A DNA stretch of 49,618 bases from Pelargonium nanum (Eukaryota > Streptophyta > Magnoliopsida > Geraniales > Geraniaceae): contig JAYMTF010000149.1 in NCBI GenBank assembly GCA_036897485.1, positions 1 through 49,618 of the forward strand. Direction: 5' to 3'. The notes below the pieces were generated by a model, which was not told the origin of the DNA, did no database searches, and worked only from the letters and a program-made list of their open reading frames with translations. Numbering within the stretch: the first letter of the stretch is position 1; every line of letters starts with the position of its first letter. Below, one piece after another: positions 33,871-46,666 of this stretch. The position numbers and the translations under genes were made by a program.

Positions 33871-36800
33871 CTACTCGTCAACTGTCGTACCCTTTCCCTT
33901 GGCCAATTTGCTGGCTGGGAAGTGCAACCTGGCCATTAGAGGACGTGGTGCTCGTGTTTTCTGGTCAAATCCTCTTACACAAACATAACCTGCAGATTAT
34001 TTTGAGATAACTGATGACAATTTGCTAAAATCCAGAAATTATAGTAGATAATCAATATCTTTACATACCTCTCCAGAAGCAGTGTTGAATACCTTCTGTT
34101 GGCAAACCTGGTAGAATAAAGCATATTTTAAATGCCACTTAACAAAAATAAATTAATAAATAAATAAATAAATAAACATGTTGCTTTACCTATAAGGACT
34201 AACATGTTCCATTAGGATCATCATTTTTGACAGAAATTACCTTTGAATATAGATGGCACTGAAGTTCCAAAATACACAGTTCGCCTAGGCAGGTTCCATA
34301 TCCAACTCCTCGGAACATCAATTGGGTTGAGACTGGAATCGTGGTCGGCAAATACCTGCATGTGAATAACGGTTATTGTTTGTGTTATCTATACTGTTTA
34401 AAAGGAAATAAGAAACAGCTCCATTTTGTGGAATGTTTAAACAAGCCAAGTGTTTTTTTTTGGTTGTTTATACCTCATTAACTTGAAAGTATGTGCCATT
34501 TAGTGGAAAGCTTCCTCTCATGGCTGTTCGACATGGTATCTGTTCATGATGTGTGGTAAACAATGATCAGCAGTTAATTTCACATATTTTCTTCTCTTAT
34601 TTTTCAAGAATTATACTTAGTCATCATCATTACTCACCAAAAGTGTCCCTCGGACTAGTTGTGAGTTTGCTTCCCTTGCACTGTTGCATGCAAAACATGT
34701 CTTTTGGTTGCATAGCTTGCCAAACTCTTGGTAACTGCATCCTCCTTCAGGTGGTTGAATGGAGTTTGCTGTTTCACCTGATGTGAGAACAGTATATGGT
34801 GTTATCAGTATTCAGTACGCAAACAAATATTATTTCATTAAGCTCAGTTTTTTCCATTTTGTTCAATAGGTATTTGAAACCCTAGGTTAGCATTGCAATT
34901 ATATCAGACAAAATAAGCTCATTATGGAATGTTTTTGGTTTTATATTTTTCACTTACCTGGTGTCCATATAGCCAAAAGGTAGGAACATGGATCATCAGG
35001 CTCTCTCTTATCCATCTGCAACATGGCAGGGCCAAGAAAGAAGTAAATAAATACGAAAATGTAAGGGTAAAACATCCTGGATAAGTATATGCAGATTAAC
35101 TAACCCCTTCTAGAAGAGGATGTGAGTCTGGTAGTTCGTAGCTGCATGATAGTGAAAAAAAAAACAATTAGCATACAATTTCCCAGCAAGCAGATAATGA
35201 TACTTGTTTTCTGTACTAAAAGGTTTTCTGGCATCATTCTCTGCTTTATCTAAGTTAAAATAGCTATTTTTATCGAGCTTTATGCTGTATTCACACACAT
35301 AACTACATTTTTCACAGATCATAGTATTTCAAAAGGTTGAACTTTTTTGTGATTTATAATTGAACAGTCAACCCAAATAGAATTCAGTCACTAAATTCTT
35401 GCATGCACTCTTGATTTTAGGAGATAAAGAAAGTACTTACACTTGATGCTCTGTTCTCAGTCGACTCACATTCTTAAGCTTGGCCGTTGGAATAGATGCT
35501 GCTTCTGGGGTTAAAGCAACTAAAGCCTTAGACATCTCACCTTCTTGGAGTTCCATATTCCTTTCCATGTAATTTTGTAAGTTCTGAGTGAACTCTTCTA
35601 TGTTCAGTTTGATTGTTGGGATATCATCAGGATCATCATAGAAGGAGTCTTCTATGTCATGTTCTGGATTTTGAGTGCTTTCAGGCTCTGGACTTGCCGG
35701 TTCTTCAATAATTGGTTCACAAGAACCAACTGCAGATTTTTTGCCTATTTGCAGGCTTGCTTCCAATTGCATGTTTCCTTCCAATTGTTGAATTGCTTGA
35801 GGTGGAGGCAGGGGCAGTCCATTGATGTGCACAGCCGAATCTGGCTTAGCTGTATTTTCCGTCACGGACACTATACTCTTCTCCTCTGGTGCCGGTAGGG
35901 CAAGCCTTGCACTGGATTCAGCACTTATTATAAGATATTGATTTGCAAAACTAGATTTGCATATATTAAGAGACTTTCTATCCTAGAATTGCAGTATGAG
36001 ATTATCGTGTCCTTATTGCTGACAGTGTCCACTTGACTATAACAATGCGGCCAGTCTTTTACATAAATTGAGCAGGTTTGAATACTCTAAGAATTTCCAT
36101 ATTAATAATTTGATATCTAGGAGACAGAGAAGTAGTGGTGCGAACTTAGATTTAATAATTTGCAGACCTTGCAAATGCACTGGCGAAATGTCTGCACTCT
36201 CCTCTCATTGGACATGCATTGCAGTTTGGTTTGCTTTTTGTACAGAAAACCTGCATAAATTACAAAGTATATTATTCATTTTAGCACTTGCAATAACCGA
36301 TCTTTGAAAAGAACAATTACTTCATACTAGATACCTTTCCAAATGTAATCATCTGGTAATGCAGTTCATACCTGTTAACAGTTGATCCAATGAGTTAGTA
36401 AACACATCGATATGAAATCAGTTTTTTTTGTTTGTTAATTTATGAGTGAAATATATGTCATTTCTATTTGAATTCTGTAAATAGAAAATTTTCTTACAGT
36501 TGTTTCTGTTCAAGCTTGCAAAGTCGGGGCCACAGATACTTTTGAATGGATTCCAAAACTGGGTACCTATGTAGGGACAACGTAAAGTCTTTAGTGGTAA
36601 GTGCATATCTTTTGCAAAAATGAATTATTGGCGATAATACTCACAGTTCTAATAGATGCAACTGAAGCGACTCAGGCAGTGGTTGAAGCGGAACCCATCC
36701 TAGTCTCACAGCTATACGTCCAACGTTAGTGTCGACCTATCAAAGACATAAATATAAATGTTGAGAGCTGTTTCTTATGTTTTGGTAATGTATACGTTTT

Positions 36801-39436
36801 AGGGTTATACTTACTGGAAAAGCAAGATGGTGAAGTGTCAAGAGCCGTACACACTCCACGCTTTTCAGCCCCAATCCACGTATGCTTAGCAGATACTCCC
36901 TGCAAAATTACAAGTACGTATTTTTATTTTTATGTTATATTTTATAATATCTACTATATATCTATATAAAGGCTGGGGAAGCAATGCACCGTAGATTCTA
37001 TTATATTGTTATATAGAAATACAGCCATTGCACAATGTGATATAATCATATAAAGAGTAGAGACATGTTTTTTAAGTATTGGAAGAAGCTACAATGATTT
37101 GGTTGCCTTACTTTGCTTTGTCAGGTGAAATATCTCTCAACCATTCAAGATCGATGCTTCCATGATCTTTGACCAGTCGGTTTAGAAAAGCCTGCACTAA
37201 TTATAAAATCATTGTCAGCATCTGATCCGGTTTTCCATTTGAGAAAGCATTTTGACTGCTATATATTTACTCATTAAAAAATCATATACTGGTACCTTGA
37301 TTCGTTCTGCAAGCATGTTGTTCATTCCACGTTCTTTGATGGTATATGCAATCTCATTAACATCTGCACATCTTACTGCTTCATAATCCAGTGAATCCAT
37401 TGTGCTTGTCGTTCTCTCTCTTTTCTTTCCATTTGCTTCTGCTTCTCTCCGTAGAGTATCCCAATCAAACTCATGATTTATTTCCCTTCCAACCCTTCTA
37501 TTCTTTTGCTTTGCAGCATTTATTTCTTTGAGTGCCTTATCCTCCGCTGCTTTCTGCTTATTGTTTCTCTGGTTGTCAAATGGACTGATTGTGCTTTCTG
37601 TAACATCTAGGGTTTCTCCTGGAAGGTTTGGCAAATTCAGAGTTTGTTGCATCTTATTGTTCTGTTCCTGAGCCAATGTTTCAGCATTATTGTCACCAAC
37701 AAACCAATTTTGAGACTGGATTATCATATTTTCATCTCCTTGAAGACTGCTGGATTGATTATTTTCACTGTAAGATGTCAATGATTCCTGAATGGTCACT
37801 GCTCCCTTCTCTTGAATGGTCACTTGAATTGCAGATTCTGCTGTTACTATGCTTTCCTCACTCGTGCTATGTGCCTCTTTAGAGTTCTCATCGCACGGGA
37901 CAACCTCAATCCTATGACTGGAAACTTCATGTAGCATGGTAGATCCAGCCATCTTTAGAAGTTCTGTGAAAGAGGTCAAACGATTCAAATTGTTTGGTTC
38001 AAGCCTGTTTATGTGCTCTTCTGTTTCCGAGTTGGTCCCCAGGTATGATCTTACTCTTTTAGCAGTATGTGCAATTGAAGATTCAATAGTATTTTGAGAT
38101 GAATTCACAGAGTTCTGGGATGATACTGCGTCATTTGTTGCTTCTCTGTTTTGTGCAAAACTTGCTGTCTCTGTCATGGTGATCCTGGTGGTTGAAGCAT
38201 GGGATATCTCCACATCACTTTCAGAAGAGTTTAACGAACTGCATTTTGTTTTGTCCATTAAACTTGTATCAACAGTGTTGATTCCAGGAGAGACATTACT
38301 GTTCACAACTTCTTTCTCTTCATTACGCTCACTGTCATGGAGTGTCATAGAACTCTGGTCACGAACTGGTTGATTTGACACTTTTTTCTCCCATTCTGTA
38401 GTCTGCTCTGAATCCAGTATGCACACTTCTGGTTCTTTGACTAATAAGGTTGCCTCCTCTTCTTGGAATGGATTGTGATTGCTCTCTGACTTGAGGGGAT
38501 AACGGGCAGCAAGTGACATGAATGCAGAACTGCAAAGAAATAAAATAGTTTGATCAAGGGTTTCCCAACCTTTTGTGATTAAGTATAAACTATATTAGAA
38601 AATTAGGGTTCACCTAGAAAGATGGTCTGAGACATTCTGAGTAAGAAAAACTCCAATAACGGAGTCCACAACTGATCCTTTCCACCTAGAGAAGCGCCTA
38701 TCCCCTGTGGAAAATACATCACGCTGTTATGATACAAGACTTGCAAGTTAATATGAAAATAAAGAAAAATCTCCTAGTACATAATTTCATTGTAAGAGTT
38801 TTCATAGATGCTCGAGTGGAATGTCTAAGATTTGGAAATGGTTCATATTAGCTTATGTTCTATAAACTAAAAATAGAAGTGACTAAATGATACCATCATG
38901 GATGTATTTTAGGATTTTAAATGGCGAGACAAATTTCCAGAACTTAATGGTACCTTGTACTAGGTGCATCCGTGCAATAAATGAGTCTGCACGTCCACGG
39001 AAAACTCTTCGTTCTTCTTCCCACCATCTTCGTTTCTCTTCGTCTGTTCCATCAATACCTTCATTATTTATATTTTCCAGCAAAAGCCTCCATACCCTAT
39101 TAGTCTCATCATCAAGCTCAACTTTTGGTCGTGGGCGTCGTTTCTTCATAGGATTAAATGGACCTTGAAAGGGTACAATAGTTCCATCACTTCTATAAAG
39201 TACAAGCGCATTTTGATCTTCATTATAAGGGACTAGTGCATTCCTTTCTTGATATATGATCCCGTCACTTTCTCTGTTGATGTCTAAATACTTAAATTGC
39301 TCAGTGACTGCATCAATGAAGTCTTGCCATATTACTTTTGGACGAGCTCCTGCATTAAATACCGCATTCTAATTAAGACATATGGAGTAAAGGCAGTAAA
39401 CTTAAATATACATACATACATATACATACATATACG

Positions 39437-39470
<34 letters not shown>

Positions 39471-42318
39471 TATATATTGTGATTTAGTACCTGATGGCTT
39501 GTCAAAGGACTGGTGATACTTATATAAGACCATTTGTTGGTGCAGCTGCATTTTCTTTGTACAGTAAGATGCTGAACTGGAAATGGAGCTTCTTATCTTA
39601 CTCCGCTTCCTTTTTGCCAATGTTGGCTGCATATCTGCAACAAGGGCTTCTAAGCACGTATGTGATTGATCTAAATTCTTAACTCTCTGTGTATCATCTC
39701 CTTGTTTGGCTGAGTAAGTAGGATGCATATGACACTCTGCACGTTTGTTTAGTGATGTCAACTCATGAACTTGAGTGAGTGCTTTGGATCTCCTTTTAGT
39801 CAACATCTCTTGCTGGTGAAAAGCCAGGAGATACTCCATTGTTTGGTGTTTATCCTCAAATTCTTCTCTTCCTGATTCTCCTAGTTTAGCTGGAACTCCA
39901 CCAGTGGTAAGCTGGGAAGCGGAATTCCAGTAGTTGGCTTTTGGTGCAAAACGGTATGCTTTGGAATCATTATGACCATACGTTGTAGGCGGTTCCATTG
40001 CATTCTTCATTTCACTTAAACAAGATGTGCTAGATGCAACAGAATTTTGTCCTTTTTCTGATCTCTTTTTCTTGTAAATATTCGGAAAGAGCAGACAAGG
40101 CCCATAGGCCTGTAAACTGTTATAATGAGCACCAGTTCTATTCGTGTTGCTTGGTTGTGCTACCACACGGGAATATTTTCTCTTTGATCTACTTGCTTGA
40201 ACTTCTTCAGTGAGAACTGCACTGTTGCTGCTGTTGGAATCGTTTGGACTTCTTGGAACTGACTCAGTGTTGTTTTTCATCATAGTTTTTTCTGCATCTT
40301 CGCGCTTATCATGGACACTCACTTGATCATCCTTTCCTACATCCAGCTTTTCCTGTGAGGTATTTTTCTTAATCTGAGATGACGTGCTTGGAACTTGTCT
40401 ATCTGATAGTGATACTGAAATGGTGCGATCATATGCAATGTCTGCTTGCGTAATTTCTACAATCAATTCAATTCCTTGAGCAACCTCTGCACTTGATTTT
40501 GACTGAACCCCCCCAATATCGAAGTCTTGTGCCCTTGATTCTGAATCTAAATTAGAAATCGATCCACGAGTAGAGCTTTCGTCTTGCTGTTGTCCTTGTG
40601 AGTTGAATTTCAAGGTCCGTCTACATGAGGTCCTGGTAGGCTCAAGTGTTTTTGGATCAGTAGGATCACCATTTCCTTCTGCTGGGGGCGTTGTTGGCTT
40701 AATGACTCCCTTTTTCCTCACATACTTCCTCTTAACCGTTGGGTTTTCCTTGGAAGGAGCAGGCTTTGGAGTTAACGATTTTGGAGTTTGCTTAGGTTTG
40801 TCTTCTCTGACCACTTTTGGTCGGTGCTTTCTTCTCCTTGGTTTCTGCTGTGGTGTTTTGAGCAGCTCAATGTTTTGGTCACCTTCCTCAGAATTGTGAT
40901 TGTCCTTCAATGCTGTTGAGACTTCAAGTACTGATGAATCAGTATCTGGCTGCGAGGGACCTTGGAGCCTGTTAGCATCAACCCACTCATTTTCTTGACC
41001 TTTCTCATTTGCTTGCAAATTTTGTTCCGAATCATTATTGTTTTCTCCTCCTCCAACTTTAGCAGGTGTCGGGGGTGCAAACTGTGAGATGCCCACGCTA
41101 GAGACTGCATTGCCTATTGTCCCTGGTGGAAAATTGAGATCATAGGTGCACTGGTGGTGAACAAGATTTCCTGTAGAATATCATTGGAACAAAAAATGAT
41201 TAGGAATTCAAAGCTAAGTTAACAAATTTACGTATTAATTCATTATAATTGATAGAAAGAGGTTTACATGAATACTTTTGTTTGTGGACACACATTTTCT
41301 ATTCTATTATCAAACATAAATTGAAAGTAATGACAATTCGGTTATTCTATGCAGTGAAATGAGACAATCAAAAACTTGTGGAGCATGCCTTGATTACATA
41401 CAGGGGATTCAGATCAGACAGAATTGTTGCTGGCGATACACGGTAAAGCCTCGACTCTTTTTCACTAGCATTATATGAATATCTTCATTATGGAACTTTA
41501 TTCGACCCTTGGATGATTCATTACATGTATGTGTATAAAAGTTTAAAGAAGCCAGTACTGTGATATCATTAGCATATTCAAATTTCTCCTAAAGCAAGCA
41601 AATATTATCAATTTGTTAAATTTTCACATTGCATTTCCCAAAACCAAGAACAGAGAGCCAAATATTTCAGTTTTCTTCTCATACTCTTTCTTGCGACAAG
41701 TATGGTAGAAATTTCCTTAAACTGTGTGTGAATGAATAACACGAGCTTAAGCAGTAGTGATATCAAAAAGATAAGCAGTGTAAACTAATTTGGGTGTTAC
41801 TCACTGTTTTCCGATGTGCAGTTGCCATTACTCCGGAAATGCGACCCAAGAGCTAAATTGGTTGAGCTGGACGCTCGGTGACTACTACCAAATTGGCGAT
41901 TTGGAACGGAGAAGAAAGACTGTCCTGCGGCGCCACGAAACCCCTCACTAGATGCAGCATCTGCCAGAGCTAAGAGATCGCCAAAGGGCATATTCCATTG
42001 GTTCACGTCATCAAATGACTGCTCTATCCGTATCCCGGGGGTGTCACCTGGAGTAACAATTTTCTCTTTTCCAGCTGAACCTGCTTCCAGTCCACTGCAA
42101 GCTACTGCAGAGTGGAAGCTTGAAATGTCCACACCAGCTTGAGCAAAACCAGGTCTGTATCTCTCTAATCCGAACCAATCTACTTGATTTTGCTCGTTTT
42201 CTCGCATTTCTTCGCGGATCGGCTCTGTGTTTGGCAGAGTACTGGTCCTGAACGGGGTCGGAGGAGGCCCCAGAAACTGAAACTGGAAATCTTCTCCCTT
42301 TGATCTCCCCCTATCCAT
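33871..42318 (-). CDS. ROS1: ROS1/DEMETER-family 5-methylcytosine DNA glycosylase
   Basis: Bifunctional DNA glycosylase/AP lyase that excises 5-methylcytosine for active DNA demethylation in the nucleus. Nineteen coding exons: 41805-42318, 39491-41170, 38954-39349, 38614-38704, 37296-38529, 37112-37191, 36815-36899, 36645-36736, 36498-36566, 36335-36371, 36168-36250, 35441-35911, 35105-35141, 34958-35015, 34638-34777, 34474-34539, 34241-34355, 34069-34107, 33871-33989. Total 5406 nt, 1801 aa, all phases consistent. The N-terminus is long and disordered with a basic TPQQKPRRRKHRPKVV patch. Domain A (KKRRPRPKVELDDETNRVW to LTQNVSDHLS) lies near 800-895. The HhH-GPD glycosylase core contains Lys1344 (GLGLKSVEC) and catalytic Asp1362 (VDTNVGR), 18 residues apart as in DME. 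The [4Fe-4S] cysteines are C1429, C1436, C1439 and C1445. The C-terminal domain B ends GYVCVRGFD to LMARLHFPASKL. Domain A wording (LLLENINNEGIDGTDEEK) is closer to ROS1 than to DME, by recall. Confidence 0.95.
34147..34179. repeat. (AAAT)n microsatellite in a ROS1 intron
   Basis: Several consecutive AAAT/AATA units in the short intron between the ROS1 exons at 34241-34355 and 34069-34107. Non-coding. Confidence 0.7.
39405..39478. repeat. Long TACATA-type microsatellite in a short ROS1 intron
   Basis: About 74 bp of TACATA/TATACA repeats ending in a TATATATAT run. They fill half of the 141-nt intron 39350-39490 between ROS1 exons 2 and 3, ending about 12 bp from the splice donor. Translated without splicing, the frame from exon 2 stays open through the repeat as alternating Tyr and Met and then stops near 39402. 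Confidence 0.9.
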
Positions 42319-42351
42319 CACTTGAATTCAGGTAAACTAATTGATCCCTTC

Positions 42352-42957
42352 CTATCCCAATTTCACTGAATTGCACACACCTGCACTTCTAGGTGAAATC
42401 ACAAAACAATAATAAATTGGTAGTTTCCTATGAAACACAGAGACATAGAAACCGAAAAAGACCCTATTTTTCTTTCAGGAAAAAACCAGAAATGGAAGAA
42501 AAAAAAAAACCATTCTGGGATCCAATTGAGACCACTGAGACCTACTCGGTTCGTAAAACAGCCTATACTAGGAGATCACTCCATGAACAGACCTCAAGAG
42601 CTGCTCATGGAAATCCAAGTGAGAATTCAGAGAAAACGCCGTAATTTTCATTTTCATATATCAATTTTGGTGCTGTGATGGGTGAAACAGAAAGATAACA
42701 CAGCTCAAACAGAAAATCCCAAAAACTTTCTCCAAAGCTTCCACGATTAATGCCACCTAATTCTCTCCGGTAGCTATACCAACAAATTAAAAAAAAATAT
42801 ATAAAAAAAAATTAAGAAAAAATAAATAAAACTCTTTTAAGGCACCAGTGTTACCGTAGGATTGAGTCAATGCCGGAGATCTGATCGAGTCAGGCAACGG
42901 AAGTGAAAATTGGGAGATTGAGAGAAAAACAAGAAAGAAACCGAACAGAGAGATCAT
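42352..42957 (-). promoter_or_regulatory. Predicted spliced upstream ORF in the ROS1 leader
   Basis: Upstream of the ROS1 ATG at 42318 a 5'-UTR intron is predicted, with donor TACG|GTAACA at 42855/42854 and acceptor AAGTGCAG at 42383-42381. An ATG at 42957 opens a frame that starts MISLFGFFLVFLSISQFSLP. Across the predicted splice it continues as VCNSVKLG and then a stop at 42352-42354, about 34 nt before the main ATG. The total is about 44 codons. A second in-frame ATG at 43035 would lengthen it. The peptide is hydrophobic and signal-like. It might be a genuine regulatory uORF, a chance frame in a long leader, or the first exon of another transcript. Confidence 0.35.
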
Positions 42958-43054
42958 AGCTTTTTTTATACATGCAGTCTGTAACTCCTTCCCAGTACAG
43001 AACTTATCCGAAAAGAGTAGACGAGGCAGTTTCATGAGAGGTGGTATCACGTAT

Positions 43055-44775
43055 CAGTCCATGCACATGCATGCGAGTTTACGTAAGAAAGTTCTTTTAG
43101 AATGTGTTGGATCGCATTTTCGTAAAGAAAAATTCTTATGATATAAATGATACAATTATTATAGTTAGAAAGTTTTGACCGATTAATTAATTATTAATAT
43201 TTAAGTGATATTGTATTCTTAAAGTTTGGGTCCACATCAAAACTTTTCATAATTTTATATTCTTGTTTTAACAAATAGAAAATAGTCATGTGTCGCACAC
43301 ATGACCTTATATCTAAAATTTTGTATTTTTCTTTTATAAGTTTCATGTCTCGATTCAATTGTTTTTATTTTCATTTATGTGAATATTTAAAAATACGCAT
43401 TATTTATGTTTTTTTCTCGTACCTTTGTTTGTTATATATATAACAAGAGAATAAAAAAATTTAATCCCATAATTTTTAATTTAGGTTAAGCTATGTTAAT
43501 CATAGTAGGACTTCTTAAATGGTAAATTTGTGAGAGCTAATCAACCTTTTTGAATTCGATTTATTTGAAAGATATGTTTTAGTTTCATAAATAATTTAGA
43601 CTTTCTGTTTTAAAAATATATAAAAATATATGTATTCCTACAGTAAGTTAGTTAAACGGTTGACATACATACACTAAAGTCAGACAAGTTAGCCTGCAAC
43701 AATTAAGAATATTTATACCCTTAGACATAGGCACTAGTATACACTTGGGTTTGGCAAACACCTTTGTAAATATCTATTTTGAGAAAAAAAAGATGGAGTT
43801 AAATAAAAAATAATTTAGAGCTAAATATTTATTCTTCTAGCCTAATAAACACGAGATTTAACTAACTTAATATTAAATTATTTATTATGATGGCATTTAT
43901 GGTAATTCATGCATAACTGTTTCTTTTGAGAAAAATAAAATACTTATTTTGAGACAAAAATTCAATCCAAAAACAATATTTATTTTAAAATGAAAGAAAA
44001 TATTATAATTTGAAAAATAAAGCATGTTGCTTACGTGTCATTTGAATTTGTCATGTACTAACAACATTGTCTGATATTAAAGTTGACTTTTATTGCCAAA
44101 AGTGAGCTCCCTTTACTATGAGCCTTTCGTTAGACAATATATACGTATCTCTTATATTCTTACGATCATGTGCTAAAAAAAATTATAATTTATTATAAGA
44201 ATGTTGAAAATTTATGCATTTTTACTTCTTCAAAAAAAAGATGGCATTCATTTTGAAACAAAAATATAAGTGAAAAATACATTTATTTTGAGATGGGTGA
44301 AAAATTATTTATATAAAATTTCAATTATAACATTAATTTATAATTTTATTTGAGTTTTAAAAGTAATCAAATTATTTGTTTAATATATTATATTATTGGG
44401 CAAGACAAGTGATCATCAGTCAACTACTATCAGGTTATTGATTCAACAATATTTTAACCTTGAAATTCAAAGATAAATCTCTAATCTAGCTTTGATAGAA
44501 CCAAATGTATTTTAAGTTAGGATTAAATTCTTATCTCCAAGATAGTAGATTTTAAAGAGTAATGGTGAGCTGATCTAACATAGTGAAATACATACCATAA
44601 AGTTAAAGTAGAGTTGACAATTTAAGTTTCGAGTCAGCTAGAATCAATTGTAGTTTTAAACTTTATATGTAAAGTACTACATATGTCTTGTAATAAATGT
44701 TATTTAAGAGTTTCCCACACAAATTAAGTCATGTAAAATGACTGATTTAATTTTACATTGTTGTATCTTTTAATT
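43055..44775. other. AT-rich intergenic DNA upstream of ROS1
   Basis: The left end should contain the ROS1 promoter. The remainder is very AT-rich with many short TTTTGAGA-type words (around 43780, 43930, 43960 and 44270) that suggest old repeat remnants. No gene, RNA gene or clear element boundary is seen. Confidence 0.4.
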
Positions 44776-44777
44776 AT

Positions 44778-45025
44778 GGTAAAAGACCTAATTAGGTCAC
44801 TAAATTTTTTTAACAAAAAATAGTTTTCGAACTTTTATGTTTCACCCCAATTTATTCTCTAAACTTTTTTTACCTGGTCCCTAAACTTTTATATATTGTC
44901 CCAAAATGGTCTTCGTTTTTTAAAGCTTATATCAAAAGTTTATGGACAATTTTTTGTTAAAAAAAGTTCAAGAACTAAATTACATCAATACACTAAAGTT
45001 CAGAGAATAAATTAGAATTTTTACC
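44778..45025. mobile_element. Foldback MITE-like element (possibly Mutator-type)
   Basis: About 248 bp beginning GGTAAAA and ending TTTTTACC. The right half, read on the other strand, largely repeats the left half (TAATTTAGTTCTTGAACTTT against TAATTAGGTCACTAAATTTT, then TTTAACAAAAAAT in both). Flanks TTTAATTAT and TTTTATTAT look like a 9-bp target duplication with one mismatch, which would suit a Mutator-like element. Family assignment is tentative. Confidence 0.6.
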
Positions 45026-45170
45026 TTTTATTATTACTAGATGATAAATAATTTTCTTGAAAATATATTAAAGTAAACATAAAGAGAGTACAGTGGTTTT
45101 ATTATTTTCATACGGTACAAATGTAAAAATGAGTTGTAACTATTTTAATTAAATTGAAAACTAAAAGTTA

Positions 45171-45186
45171 TTCAAACGCCACCTTA
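45171..45186. mobile_element. Isolated end of the Harbinger-like MITE family
   Basis: TTCAAACGCCACCTTA matches the right terminus plus TTA of the two intronic MITEs (14451-14620, 22951-23127). No matching left end is visible upstream within 300 bp, so this is a solo terminus or coincidence. Confidence 0.35.
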
Positions 45187-45189
45187 GCA

Positions 45190-46500
45190 TAGCCGCAAAA
45201 ATATGAATCGAGTATCGAATGTTTGAAAGTTTGATCAATATTTCTAGTACTACTCTCAAGTATCAAGTAGCGTGTTAGCTGAGATGACCGTACCGATCTG
45301 TCGGTCGTCACCGCTCGTGACTCTCGACTCTCGAGCTTATAGTAGAGAATCTTATCATTTTCCTCTTTTGGCGCTCTCTCTCTGACTCTTCTGTTTCAAA
45401 GACCCTGATAAAGTCACCTACGGTAGCATACTAGCACATCACTGACTCATGCCTCCATACCATTATTACCATACTACCCTTTCCTCAATATTCCGGAAAA
45501 TCTGACGTGCAGCTTTGTCCCATTACTTCTGTGATTTACGTTAAAGCCCTCGTAACCCTACTTATTTACAGCTCTGCCACTTAATTAATTTCGTTAGGTA
45601 CAACTTTTAATTTCTCAGAAGTGGTAGCTAAATTAGTAAATCAACGTCAGCTCTCCGTTTATTACAAAGTGAAAATATCCAGTTTCTTCTTATGAAATAT
45701 TTCAAAATTATGGTGAAATGATAATTTGTTTCTCAAGAAGTTACAATGTAGAAGAAAAGCGGTTTGGTCGTATTTGTCCTTTTGTTGAAGATAATGATAG
45801 GTAAGTTATTTGTTCGAACTTTGGGGTGGTGGAGTACGAGGTTCTTTTACCATTGAAATTCGCGCTGACAATTATTTTAAGTCAACTATACACGTGATGT
45901 GCTAGTGCGTTGATAGAATATTTATTTCGATTTAGAATGGATATTATTTATGATGCGCAAAAAGCCAACAAAGTTCAAGTGTTTCAAATTAATTGACCTG
46001 AAGGATGTTGGTATTTAATCTTGTTAAATTAGCGCAATAGAAATATTGTTGTTGTTTTGTCTGAGTCAAGATATTTTTATAGTTGTTCTAAGTTGAAATA
46101 TGTTATGTGTGCTTCAATTTCTTGGTCCAAATGTTGTATGCGTAAGGTAGCACGCTGTTACACGGAGTTTTCTAATGTGAGTTCGGGGTATATCCTTGAA
46201 TGTGGGAGTAATAATTTCGACACATTTCAAACTATACTCAGAACGTGAAAAACATTTAAGAGGATTCTTAAGTTGTGACGAGTCTTACTATATAGCATGA
46301 ATTCCCCGTTCTCTTCAAGAAATGATATAATAATACATTATTTAGAGACATAATAGCTTAACTATGATAAGTTGTTGACATAATGGGTCCTGCTATAGGA
46401 TCAACTTGCAGTCTTGAAACCTAGCTATATGAAAAAGAAAAAAACCTTGTCATCCTCCGTGAGTCCTCCAAACATCACTGACGGTCTGAACCCTCAAGGA
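45190..46500. other. Intergenic DNA with a GC-richer promoter-like patch
   Basis: 45240-45560 is richer in GC and CT tracts (GCTCTCTCTCTGACTC) and resembles a promoter or leader, but no convincing coding exon follows. The 63-codon frame at 46057-46248 has no recognisable features. I do not call a gene. Confidence 0.3.
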
Positions 46501-46508
46501 ATATCTAT

Positions 46509-46666
46509 TGTTAATGTTAACATATATTTGTTATATAGGTAATTTAGTCTTTTAATTTCTTTCTCGCTAAGGTTTTCCTATTTCCTACTAGTATTTGTTT
46601 AGGTTTAGCTTCTATATAAACTTATGATTGTATCATTGGTCATACATATTGCAATACAATAATACA
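46509..46666 (+). mobile_element. Solo-LTR-like segment (Copia-like)
   Basis: Starts TGTTAATGTTAACATATA and ends near AATACAATAATACA, giving TG...CA ends. It holds a TATA-like CTATATAAACTTATG and the ATTGTATCATTGGTCATACA type of 3' region common in Copia LTRs. A degraded GGTATCATC resembling the usual primer-binding region follows near 46707. No target duplication or internal polyprotein is visible. Confidence 0.4.

Noticed and set aside
42787..43050. 87-codon minus frame as an independent secreted peptide gene
   Set aside because: A leader exon of ROS1 with a uORF explains it better: splice sites connect it to the ROS1 start exon and the frame ends before the ROS1 ATG.
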